Positions 53,623-62,028 of a stretch of 64,000 nucleotides of DNA are shown here, one piece after another. Position 1 is the stretch's first letter; each line of letters opens with the position of its first letter. Origin of the DNA: an uncultured Lachnospiraceae bacterium (GTDB taxonomy: Bacteria; Bacillota; Clostridia; Lachnospirales; Lachnospiraceae). The notes beneath the pieces were generated by a model. That model was not told where the DNA came from and ran no database searches. It saw only the letters and a list, made by a program, of their open reading frames with translations. The position numbers and the translations under genes are program-made. The DNA lies in NCBI GenBank assembly GCA_946546945.1, contig CAMNOU010000003.1:62001-126000 (forward strand), written 5' to 3'.

Positions 53623-55440
53623 CTATTGCAAATAGGCCATCCAGAAAGTTTTTCCTTCCATCATCTTTTCTTCATCCCTGTATGCTTTCGCCACCTGTTC
53701 ATACTCCGCGTCGTAGCGTTTCATCAGGCTTTCATAACGGGATACTGTCTTTGCGTATTGCTGCCTGTCACGTGTATATTTCACATACAGGTCATTCACG
53801 GGATCGACTGCGTATACAGTCCCGGCTTTATAGAGTTTCTGCTGGGAGTATCCCCAACCGTAAGGAATCGATGTTACACCCTTCCCTGCAAATGCTTCCG
53901 GAAGCTTATGCCCGTTTACGAAATGCCCATACATCTTCAGTTTCAGTCCACTTAACGGTGCACTCGCATAGAGGTTTTCATAATCTATAAACGGACGTAC
54001 ATCATCCGTAATTGGCTGCAGCTGGTTATCTTCCGCCTTCTTCTGCTTCATGCAGGCTTCTCCGTCAAGGTTTTTTATAAACTCCGGGCCTTTCAGGAAA
54101 TCTTCAATTGCATCTAAAAGAAGATTGCAGCCCTTATAATTGAATTTAAATATTTCCTCCCAGAACAATTTCCTGATTCGTTCTATTACAGTAATATCAC
54201 TGATATGTTTATTCATCGTCTGAAGGATCAGATCATTCCGGTGTACCTGATACAGTTCCATGGAACCGGAGAATTTTGTACCAAATCCTTCGTGCCAGAT
54301 ACAGATTCCATTCATGGTAATAAATTTGGCGTGATTCCGGATGGAGTATTCCACATCATCGCCCCTGATAAAAAACGGCAGCGGAAGATTGTCTTCCCTG
54401 GCAATCGTGGTCGGGATACAGCAAAACCACCAGCCGCTATACTGGTGTTCATCCTCTTCCAGGATTTCTTCATTTCGAATCACGCTGTCCCAGAGATTCA
54501 AATCGTATCGGGGTTTTGTCGGTCCATGTTCGCCGGTCAGGCGGAACATTCCAACATCCTCATGCTGAATGTTTCTCTGACTAATCTCAAGCATTGCTCC
54601 ACTGATGAAATAATCATCATATTCCGGTTTCAACAATGACAGGAGCATACAAATTCTGCGGAAACTCTCCGGTAAGAAATACACATCATCATCCATAAGC
54701 AGGATATGCGTCGGTCTTTTCCCCTGGTTCAAAGCCTCAATCATCCCCCGGCTGAATCCACCACTGCCTCCCACATTGCGGTTTGGTACTACTTCAATGA
54801 AATCATCATTAAACTCCTCCGGATCAAGAGTTGATCCATTATCTATAATTTTCCAGGAAAAATGATTTTTCAGGTCATTATCCCTGAAAACAGTACTTTT
54901 TAAAAGATTGACATTTTTTCGAACATATTCTTCTTTTCTGAATGTAGTGGTTGCCAGTGTAATAAAGGGATCTCGAATGTCTGCTTCATTAACTTCTATT
55001 GAATAATAACCATCATAGAATTCACATTTCTTTTTTGTGAAGATTTGAAAAGCGATCACTTCACTGCTGATAATCTCCCACGGAATCGGGAAAATCACAT
55101 GTTCTCTCTCTGTCAGGTTCAGACTGTACTTTCCTAGCCATTCCTTGTGAATAACATTATTTTTATCCACATAGTGCCCCATGAGATCAAGTTCAAATTT
55201 TCCTTTCATCTCCAATTCCAGATAATAGTTCCTGGCATTGGTATACTTTCTCCATTTTCCAAGCGATAAAGAATTAAAATATGTAGAGAAATCATAGTAA
55301 CCTTTTCTCATGAAACAGACAGCTTCCTCGGCTAATGGCTTCGTAATCTTCAAATCACTTCTGTAATACATCCCCTCTGTACCATCTGAAACACAGGCAC
55401 TGTCAATTATCAATTTTTGTAATATCATTTTCTGACTCAT
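53623..55440 (-). CDS. GlfT2-like galactofuranosyltransferase-type glycosyltransferase
   Basis: 605 residues. N-terminal beta-barrel region (about 1-160, MSQKMILQKLIIDSACVSD, YFNSLSLGKWRKYT) as in GlfT2; GT-A core from 165 with IDNGS, PNRNVGGSGGFSRGMIEAL, metal triad ILLMDDDVYF (about 250), GWWFCCIPTT and the catalytic-base region WHEGFG (about 381). A helical C-terminal part (about 400-605) follows. In mycobacteria GlfT2 polymerises galactofuranose from UDP-Galf, but this family is broad and other donors are possible; no UDP-galactopyranose mutase is encoded here. A second, shorter relative lies at 56433-57917. Confidence 0.88.
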   Translation of the reverse strand: MSQKMILQKLIIDSACVSDGTEGMYYRSDLKITKPLAEEAVCFMRKGYYDFSTYFNSLSLGKWRKYTNARNYYLELEMKGKFELDLMGHYVDKNNVIHKEWLGKYSLNLTEREHVIFPIPWEIISSEVIAFQIFTKKKCEFYDGYYSIEVNEADIRDPFITLATTTFRKEEYVRKNVNLLKSTVFRDNDLKNHFSWKIIDNGSTLDPEEFNDDFIEVVPNRNVGGSGGFSRGMIEALNQGKRPTHILLMDDDVYFLPESFRRICMLLSLLKPEYDDYFISGAMLEISQRNIQHEDVGMFRLTGEHGPTKPRYDLNLWDSVIRNEEILEEDEHQYSGWWFCCIPTTIAREDNLPLPFFIRGDDVEYSIRNHAKFITMNGICIWHEGFGTKFSGSMELYQVHRNDLILQTMNKHISDITVIERIRKLFWEEIFKFNYKGCNLLLDAIEDFLKGPEFIKNLDGEACMKQKKAEDNQLQPITDDVRPFIDYENLYASAPLSGLKLKMYGHFVNGHKLPEAFAGKGVTSIPYGWGYSQQKLYKAGTVYAVDPVNDLYVKYTRDRQQYAKTVSRYESLMKRYDAEYEQVAKAYRDEEKMMEGKTFWMAYLQ

Positions 55441-55509
55441 TCTCTCTCTCCCGTTTCCTGCTATTATTCGTTTCCCGCTTTACAATTCCCAACGAAATCT
55501 CTGAATCGT

Positions 55510-56442
55510 TTATACATTAATCTGATTCTCAAGCTTCTTAATTTTTTTCTGAAGTTCCTGAATCTGGGTCTTCATACTGTACATCATGGAGCTCTTCACT
55601 ACCCTTGTCTCCAGCTTATTTTTCAATGACTGTTCCTTCCATAAATTCTCAATTGTGTTCTGATTGGAATAGTGCGTAATGACATCCAGCACTTTTTCAA
55701 AATATGTATAGGTATCCTCCATATAGTGGAGAGGATGTACCCCATTCAAATGATTCTGTGTGGAATGTGTCATGTCCGGGAAGCGAATCACCTGTGCTCC
55801 CGGGATATGTTTTTCAAGTATTTCATAGAGTTGTTTCAGCCATGCATTGTTTTTCTTTATCGCATACTTTTTATTATGTGCGAGAAGGCTCCCTTCGTTT
55901 CCAATGATATCTGCGGTATAAAACGCTTCCAGGATTACAATCTGATCCGTTCGGTACCCTTCAGGATTTTCTTCACTGACGACAATCTCTGAGGCAAATT
56001 TCTTATATTTCCGTTCTATTGTCCGGATATCCATCTGAGCAGGGGAGAAAATATTTCCCTGTATATAACGCTCTTCCCCGGCAAATATTGGTTCATATGC
56101 CTCCTCTTTTCCCTCTGTCAACGCAATCTGTGTCTCAATCTCTCCCTTTATTTCACAACGCTGCATCAGTTCGTCTGCCAAATCAATAATTAGATAATTT
56201 GATTTATTCTTTCGCAGCAGCTGCGGCAGGATCCTTCCTGTCTGAATACGAAACATCGTGTTCTCATAACTGCTCAGTGCCAGTTTCTCCACTGCTGTAT
56301 GATCGAATTCCAGTACCGGTTCATACAGAGTCGAAACAGGTACCTGTGTAACACATCTTGTGAATTTATATTTTGACGGATCTGTGTGGCGAAACAAATC
56401 CATCCCCACACAGCTTCCATATACATCTATTGTCAATGCCAT
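55510..56442 (-). CDS. DUF6270-like SGNH-type protein with coiled-coil tail
   Basis: 310 residues. It starts with TIDVYGSCVGMDLFRH, a GSC block where SGNH hydrolases have GDS, and near residue 233 has GVHPLHYMEDTYTYF, suited to the C-terminal histidine. A middle Asp-rich strand (YLIIDLADELMQ) resembles the family pattern. The last 30 residues (IQELQKKIKKLENQINV) form a coiled coil. The DUF number is from memory. Possibly an acyl- or other glycan-modifying enzyme using Cys or Ser; no activity is established. Its first 10 bases overlap the preceding glycosyltransferase gene, and it sits between the two GlfT2-like genes. Confidence 0.8.
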   Translation of the reverse strand: MALTIDVYGSCVGMDLFRHTDPSKYKFTRCVTQVPVSTLYEPVLEFDHTAVEKLALSSYENTMFRIQTGRILPQLLRKNKSNYLIIDLADELMQRCEIKGEIETQIALTEGKEEAYEPIFAGEERYIQGNIFSPAQMDIRTIERKYKKFASEIVVSEENPEGYRTDQIVILEAFYTADIIGNEGSLLAHNKKYAIKKNNAWLKQLYEILEKHIPGAQVIRFPDMTHSTQNHLNGVHPLHYMEDTYTYFEKVLDVITHYSNQNTIENLWKEQSLKNKLETRVVKSSMMYSMKTQIQELQKKIKKLENQINV

Positions 56443-57917
56443 ATGCTTTCCTCCCGTTTTTTTTGATAGTGCTTCATTATTTTACAGAAGTTTCTTCTGA
56501 CATAGCGTTCTGCGCGCCTGTGAATCAGCGCGGCTGCAATACGCGCAAGTCCTGGTTTTACAGCAAGATTCAGTTGATATTCCGGAATCTGTCCAAACCG
56601 TTTTTCAAAAACTGTTCCTGTACCGAAATGCCAGAGAGCCAGCGCACACAGGTACTTCTCTGCATATTTTCCTTCGTTATGATACTGATCCAGCTTCTGC
56701 TTCCAGGGTCGAATAATATCCCCTGCGTCACGATACAGCCCCTGTAACGCATTGACTACCATGGGATTCCTGTGATCATAGTACAGAACCCGGTTATTCA
56801 AGCGGTATTTGTAGGTTTCATGCCAAACCTGAAATCCCCGGAGCACTAGAACTTGCTTCCCGGTACGCAGGCCATATTCCGCATCGTCACAGTGAAAATA
56901 GAACGGAAATGGATTCTGCGTGTCTGTGACCGAATTGGGATAGGCGCAAAGCCACCAACCGCCGTATTCCCCGGAAAGTTCCTCGGAAATCACATTTTTT
57001 CTCAGAGTCATATCAAGATTTCCGCCACTATGTGTCAGCTGTCCGCCATTCCAGTTCTCTGCCGCTGTATACTGTATCCGGCGGTCATCCAGCCGGAACA
57101 TCCGGCCGGCTACCGGCCAGTCTGCATATTCGGGTCTGAGGAATGACAGGAACGAAAACAGACGGAAAAAGCTTTCTGTCTGGAATTCCACATCATCGTC
57201 CATGAAGATTGTATGCGTGCTTGGAAAGTCTTTTTTCCCTCTGCGGATTTCCTCCAATCCACGGGCAAATCCTCCTGTGCCGCCGCCGCGGTTTGAATTG
57301 CGGCAGATACGAATTTTGCTATCTTCATGATCTCTGCTGAAATCATCCCCGTTATCAGTAATAAACACTTTCATTCTTCCACAAAGAGGCGAATTTCTAT
57401 CAAAAAACAGACTCTTTTCCAGCTTTACCAGGTTTCTTTCTACCTGAATGTTTCTGTGAAATGTACAGATATCCAGTGCTATATAAATCTGTCTGTCTAA
57501 TGTGTCTTCTGTACTATACTGGCTGCCATAAACCCATACTTTGCCAATAGCTTCTATGAGATAATAAAGGATCCCTTCTAATGGACCTAATTCAAGAAAA
57601 ACCTTTATGGTCGTTCTGTCTTCAAGTTGATGTGTTCGGGTAAGCAGTGTTTTCTCCGCTTCTGCTTCCCGAAGGATGACCGTCAGCCGGAACTCTCCTT
57701 TAGCCTCTATCTTCAATTCGGTCTGTTTAACCGTCGTAAACCGCTTCCAGTGGCTGATATCCAGGCAGTTCATATAGGTATCCGTCGACAGGCACTCACC
57801 TGGCTTCAATTTCACACAATCAGCCGCCCGGTCAAAAAACCCATCCGTCCTGAAATATAATTCATGGACGCCGCATACTTCATCGGGCCAGATAACATTC
57901 TGCAGTACCATCTCCAT
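56433..57917 (-). CDS. Second GlfT2-like glycosyltransferase
   Basis: 494 residues. Same layout as the neighbour at 53623 but shorter at the C-terminus: N-terminal beta region (1-160, YFRTDGFFDRAADCVKL, TYMNCLDISHWKRFTT), GT-A core with ITDNGDDF, NRGGGTGGFARGLEEI, metal triad IFMDDDVEF (about 241), GGWWLCAYPNS, DDAEYGLRT and WHETYKYR (about 365). Likely adds furanosyl or related residues in the same glycan. The ATG follows directly on the stop of the ABC ATPase gene, and its end overlaps the DUF6270-like gene by 10 bases, so all three are tightly coupled. Confidence 0.87.
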   Translation of the reverse strand: MEMVLQNVIWPDEVCGVHELYFRTDGFFDRAADCVKLKPGECLSTDTYMNCLDISHWKRFTTVKQTELKIEAKGEFRLTVILREAEAEKTLLTRTHQLEDRTTIKVFLELGPLEGILYYLIEAIGKVWVYGSQYSTEDTLDRQIYIALDICTFHRNIQVERNLVKLEKSLFFDRNSPLCGRMKVFITDNGDDFSRDHEDSKIRICRNSNRGGGTGGFARGLEEIRRGKKDFPSTHTIFMDDDVEFQTESFFRLFSFLSFLRPEYADWPVAGRMFRLDDRRIQYTAAENWNGGQLTHSGGNLDMTLRKNVISEELSGEYGGWWLCAYPNSVTDTQNPFPFYFHCDDAEYGLRTGKQVLVLRGFQVWHETYKYRLNNRVLYYDHRNPMVVNALQGLYRDAGDIIRPWKQKLDQYHNEGKYAEKYLCALALWHFGTGTVFEKRFGQIPEYQLNLAVKPGLARIAAALIHRRAERYVRRNFCKIMKHYQKKREESIWH

Positions 57918-59783
57918 TTACCCCATGTTTTTCTTCTCGTAGGCATCACATACCGTCTTCGGGTCTCCTACTGCCTGTAGTTTCCCTTTTTCAATCCAGA
58001 CAACCTTCGTGCAGTTTTTTCGGATGACTCCTGTAGAGTGGGATACAATCAGAACGGTAGACCCTCCGTGAATCATCTGCTGGATCCTCGCCTCACTTTT
58101 CTTTCGGAAAAACATATCGCCAACACTCAGCACCTCATCCAGAATCAGAATCTCCGGTGTGTCCCGTACCGTTGCAATGGCAAATCCAAGACGGGATACC
58201 ATTCCGGATGAATAGTTTTTCACCTTTTCATCCACAAAACCTTCCAGCTCCGCAAAAGAAACAATATCATCAAACTTTTCATCAATATAGTCCTTGGTAT
58301 AGCCAATCAAAGCCCCATTCAGGTAGATATTCTCTCTGCCTGTCAATTCTTGATCAAAACCGGTTCCCAGTGTCAAAAGCTGGATTTTACGCTTGTCCAC
58401 CCTGACTTTGCCTTCCGTAGGGGTAAGCACACCGGATATGATTTTCAGGATCGTACTCTTCCCCGAACCATTGGTCCCGATAATACCAACGACTTCTCCG
58501 GGCATAACAGTAAAACTGATATCTTCCAATGCCGTAAACAGAGATTTCTTCCGTTCTCCTTTCAGCGTACGGATTACTAACTCCTTCAGGCTGCTGGCCT
58601 CGTCCTTGTCCCGTTCAAAAGCCATGGTTACATGGCTGACTTCAATTTCCGGAAGATCCGGCTCCAGATAATCAGAAGCAGACGCAAAGTCTTCCTCCGT
58701 AAACTCTTCTAATTCTTTTTCTGACTCCCACAGGGCACCTTCCGTGCGCCACTGCGCATCAACTCCTTTGTGGTCATCCGGAAGCCGTTCCAAAGGATTC
58801 TGGAACAATGCACCAGTTGTTATCTCGTACTCTCCATTCATCAGGACGATTTCTCTGAACTGCCGCTCCGGATCCTGTCCCTCTGCTGCAGCTGCTCTGG
58901 CTTTTCTGCGCCGTTCTTCCAGCTGTTTAACACGTTTTCGTTTTTTGATCATGTTCATTTTCATAATCAAAAGAGACAGAAAAACAGCCATCAGCATTCC
59001 TGCCGCTGTAATCCAAAGCGGATGCTCCCGGATCTGTTCCGGTATACTTTCTTCCTGGTTTTGTACCTGCTGCGAGATATCGTCCTCCTGATTCATACGA
59101 TTAATATTAAGAATATATCTCGCTTTTTTCCCTTCTTCGTTGGCGGTATATACACCAATCCGATTACTTCCCACCTTTAAGTCCGTGGCCGTAACAGTGA
59201 TTGGAGTATAAGAAGGTGTTGTCGAAACATTTAACTTTGAGACCTCATATTTCACAATCAGTGAATATTCCATTACATCCGGTGAAAAACCCCCGATTTC
59301 TCTCCCATTGACCTGGATCCCGGATAATTTGCAATCTTCCGGCACCTCAATCATTATCGGAACTCTCAGCGGATCCAGTTTTACATCTTCTCCACCCTTA
59401 GTTCGAATCACAGTATTACGGATCACTGCACTTGTATTTCCTGCTGCTTTGGGAACGAACTTAATCATTTCCTCCAACTCGCTGCCGGAAACATCTTCCT
59501 GCTCAACATGAACTTTCCCTTTTTGAACCAATTCTCCACCGCTGACAAACTCCAGCATGGAAGATTCATATGTCACATCAAAAGATACATATTCCAATTC
59601 GCCATCTGCAGAAGCAGATACAGTAAGCGGATATGCACCGTTAGAGCGTACATCCCAATCGTATTGCTCTGACCCGAATTGAATCTTTTCTCCAGCCGCA
59701 AATACCGGCTGCACTCCAAATACGTTCACCAGAAGCAGAAAATTGATGACTATGATCAGAAACTTCCGTACTATCTTTTTCAT
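57918..59783 (-). CDS. Glycan-export ABC ATPase fused to exported cohesin-like and cadherin-like domains
   Basis: 621 residues with unusual order. Residues 1-30 are a signal peptide (FLIIVINFLLLVNVFG, cut near VFAAG). Residues 31-150 form a cohesin-like beta-sandwich (LTVSASADGELEYVSFDVTY), and 153-232 a cadherin-like beta-sandwich (KLSGIQVNGREIGGFSPDVM). A membrane helix (about 256-278, WITAAGMLMAVFLSLLIM) is followed by a basic stop (KKRKRVKQLEERRRKAR) and a charged linker to 385. The ATPase (390-621) has GTNGSGKSTILKII, NYSSGMVSRLGFA and ILILDEVLSVGD, as in Wzt/TagH. No Wzt-type cytoplasmic sugar-binding tail is present. Pairs with the permease encoded 9 bases upstream. The reading frame is intact throughout. 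Confidence 0.93.
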   Translation of the reverse strand: MKKIVRKFLIIVINFLLLVNVFGVQPVFAAGEKIQFGSEQYDWDVRSNGAYPLTVSASADGELEYVSFDVTYESSMLEFVSGGELVQKGKVHVEQEDVSGSELEEMIKFVPKAAGNTSAVIRNTVIRTKGGEDVKLDPLRVPIMIEVPEDCKLSGIQVNGREIGGFSPDVMEYSLIVKYEVSKLNVSTTPSYTPITVTATDLKVGSNRIGVYTANEEGKKARYILNINRMNQEDDISQQVQNQEESIPEQIREHPLWITAAGMLMAVFLSLLIMKMNMIKKRKRVKQLEERRRKARAAAAEGQDPERQFREIVLMNGEYEITTGALFQNPLERLPDDHKGVDAQWRTEGALWESEKELEEFTEEDFASASDYLEPDLPEIEVSHVTMAFERDKDEASSLKELVIRTLKGERKKSLFTALEDISFTVMPGEVVGIIGTNGSGKSTILKIISGVLTPTEGKVRVDKRKIQLLTLGTGFDQELTGRENIYLNGALIGYTKDYIDEKFDDIVSFAELEGFVDEKVKNYSSGMVSRLGFAIATVRDTPEILILDEVLSVGDMFFRKKSEARIQQMIHGGSTVLIVSHSTGVIRKNCTKVVWIEKGKLQAVGDPKTVCDAYEKKNMG

Positions 59784-59792
59784 AATTCCTCA

Positions 59793-60563
59793 CTAGACCT
59801 TCTGCATAATCTTATTCATATTCCGTGCAAAAACGAAATGTCCAATCACATATACGGCGACACCCCATACCATAATTCGAACAATTTCCCATGTAGGCGG
59901 AAAGGAATGCTGCAACACCAGGCACCGCAAACAATCAATGTAATTAAAGATCGGATTACTCATAACAACGTTTTTTACAAAGCCGCCGAGCCTGTCAATG
60001 GGATAAAACAATGCAGATAAATACATCCAAAGTGTCAGGACAACGGTATATAAATGCTTTACATCCCCAAAAAACACATATGCTGTTGCCAATATGTACG
60101 ATATTCCCAGCGCAAACAGCAGCAAAAAGAATACGATAACCGGCATAAAGATGATCTTCCAATCCGGAATCACACGGAAAACGATAATCATTGCTGCATA
60201 TGCAATCAATGAATACAGGAAATTTACAAAAGCGGTATATACCCTCGCCAGGATAAATATTTGCATCGGCAGCCGCATCTTAATCAGCATGGTTTTGTTA
60301 TCCACAAGGGTGGTCATGGCTGCATTTGTAGCAGTTGTGAACATATGCCATAAGATCGAACCGCTCAGATAATAGATCGGATAGTTCTCCATCCGGTCAA
60401 AAATCTGAGAAAAAACAAGAGAGATAACTGTCATGGAAAGCAGCGGATTCAGCACGCTCCACACGATCCCCAGCTTTGACCTGGCGTATCTCCTCTTGAT
60501 TTCCCTGGAGGTCAGCTCACGGATGACAAACCAGTACTGTTTGCGTTGTTCGTTTTTATCCAT
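59793..60563 (-). CDS. Polysaccharide ABC export permease (Wzm/TagG type)
   Basis: 256 residues from the ATG at 60563, which lies inside the end of the upstream gene (8-base overlap); a GGAG box is about 11 bases before. N-terminal amphipathic start ELTSREIKRRYARSKLGIVW and six helices (SMTVISLVFSQIF, FILARVYTAFVNFLYSLIAY, FFLLLFALGISYILATAYVFF, VVLTLWMYLSALFYPI), as in ABC-2 type O-antigen or teichoic acid exporters. It forms the channel that moves the finished lipid-linked glycan outward, powered by the ATPase encoded next. Confidence 0.94.
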   Translation of the reverse strand: MDKNEQRKQYWFVIRELTSREIKRRYARSKLGIVWSVLNPLLSMTVISLVFSQIFDRMENYPIYYLSGSILWHMFTTATNAAMTTLVDNKTMLIKMRLPMQIFILARVYTAFVNFLYSLIAYAAMIIVFRVIPDWKIIFMPVIVFFLLLFALGISYILATAYVFFGDVKHLYTVVLTLWMYLSALFYPIDRLGGFVKNVVMSNPIFNYIDCLRCLVLQHSFPPTWEIVRIMVWGVAVYVIGHFVFARNMNKIMQKV

Positions 60564-62028
60564 CTTTTCTCTTACTCCAAACACATTTCTTTCTCAAATA
60601 CAGCAGGTATTTATATGCCGCATAAAGACGCAGATGTTTGCTGACATCCTGTCCGCCGCGCACGACACTGCCCTCGTACCAGGCACTCTCTTTCACATAT
60701 CCTTTTTTTATGCCCAGCATAGTCAGGACCTTATTCCCGACATGGTTGTCGGTCAGTTCCTGCTGCGAAAGCGGCGCCGCAATCTGCTGTCTGCTCTCAT
60801 CCAGGACATCATCGGAAAACTGAAGCGTCCCGAAGAATTCAGCTTCTTCTCTCGTCGGTTTTCCCATGAAGGTCTTTAGTAACCGGTAAATTGTCTGATG
60901 ATTATTCTCTGTGTCCATCCGGGCCAGGTAATGCTTCAGAATGTCAAATTCTTTCACTTCCGGCCAGGCAATCCGACCTGCTTCAAGAATTGCCTCCGCC
61001 TTTCCGCGAATACACCGCAGAATCTGCGCTTCCATCTCTTCCATGAACCACTGGCGTCCCGGAGAACAGTTCGCATAGACGGGGTGATAATATCCTTTTT
61101 CTTTGCGATATCCCATGGTCATTCCATGTGGTGCTGAAAAAACTCCTTCAAACAGACAGTTGTTAAAATACACTTTTTCTCTGAGGTTATTGCCCGGAGT
61201 AAAATAAAAGCAATGATAATCCCCGGCAAATACGCCCTCCGGAAGCTCATAAAGCCCCCAATAGTATCCTTCCATTCGAGCAGATGGGAATTCATTTTCT
61301 GTCATATAGGCAACGGCCCGCCCCAGCATTTTCTGCATGGAACCGACCCATCCGCTGTCCACCAGGCCATAGGAGATATTATCCAGAAGTCCTTCCTGTC
61401 TCAGATAACCGGTCAGATTTGGAAGTGCTTCTTTGGAATGCCGGATCACAAACTGCCCGAAGCAGTGACAATTTTCAAGTTTTTCACGAATCTGCGGGAT
61501 TTCTGCATATGGGATGTGTTCGTCCTGCTGCTGTTCCATCCCGATCTGTTCAAGCACCTCTTTCTGTTCCTGTCCTGTCAGTGCGGCACGTTTCAGGATT
61601 TTCCCTAACGTCACATCAATTCCCCCGCGGCAGATGTAATCCATCGCCTCGCTCATATCCAGATGAAACATCGGGATACGAATGGAATAGCGGGAACAGC
61701 AAAGGTATCGGCATTCAATCGGAAGAGAAAACTTGCTGCAGTAGATCTGGGCGGTTCGATACATCAGATATCCGTCTCTTGCCAGAAAATAGAGACGTTT
61801 TTTCCCTGTATCAAGCGCCTCTTTCAGCACCCACAGGACATAGGCATCCAGCACGGGAGCAAGCACATAATCACAGACGGAAAGAAATGTCTGTCTCTGC
61901 CCTGAAACAAAAAAGGAGCCTTTTCGATCAGCATTTGCTTTTTCTTTTACGGGCATAAACATATTTACATTCTTTCCAAGAATCTCCTGATATCGTTCAA
62001 GTCTGACTTTCTCTGATTCTTTCCACAT
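60556..62028 (-). CDS. Uncharacterised surface-glycan operon protein
   Basis: 490 residues, soluble, with no signal peptide. The stretch KRLYFLARDGYLMYRTAQIY (about 75) and the later GLVDSGWVGSMQKMLGR (about 222) look like motifs of a large nucleotide- or phosphate-binding fold seen in unnamed capsule-cluster proteins, perhaps HAD-like, but I cannot name the family with confidence. Other marks: YYWGLYELPEG, FNNCLFEGVFSAPHGMTMGY. The C-terminus is basic (YLLYLRKKCVWSKRKDG). It overlaps the upstream GT2 gene by 32 bases and the permease by 8, so it is made together with both. A glycosyl- or phospho-transfer role is only inferred from position. Confidence 0.8.
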   Translation of the reverse strand: MWKESEKVRLERYQEILGKNVNMFMPVKEKANADRKGSFFVSGQRQTFLSVCDYVLAPVLDAYVLWVLKEALDTGKKRLYFLARDGYLMYRTAQIYCSKFSLPIECRYLCCSRYSIRIPMFHLDMSEAMDYICRGGIDVTLGKILKRAALTGQEQKEVLEQIGMEQQQDEHIPYAEIPQIREKLENCHCFGQFVIRHSKEALPNLTGYLRQEGLLDNISYGLVDSGWVGSMQKMLGRAVAYMTENEFPSARMEGYYWGLYELPEGVFAGDYHCFYFTPGNNLREKVYFNNCLFEGVFSAPHGMTMGYRKEKGYYHPVYANCSPGRQWFMEEMEAQILRCIRGKAEAILEAGRIAWPEVKEFDILKHYLARMDTENNHQTIYRLLKTFMGKPTREEAEFFGTLQFSDDVLDESRQQIAAPLSQQELTDNHVGNKVLTMLGIKKGYVKESAWYEGSVVRGGQDVSKHLRLYAAYKYLLYLRKKCVWSKRKDG

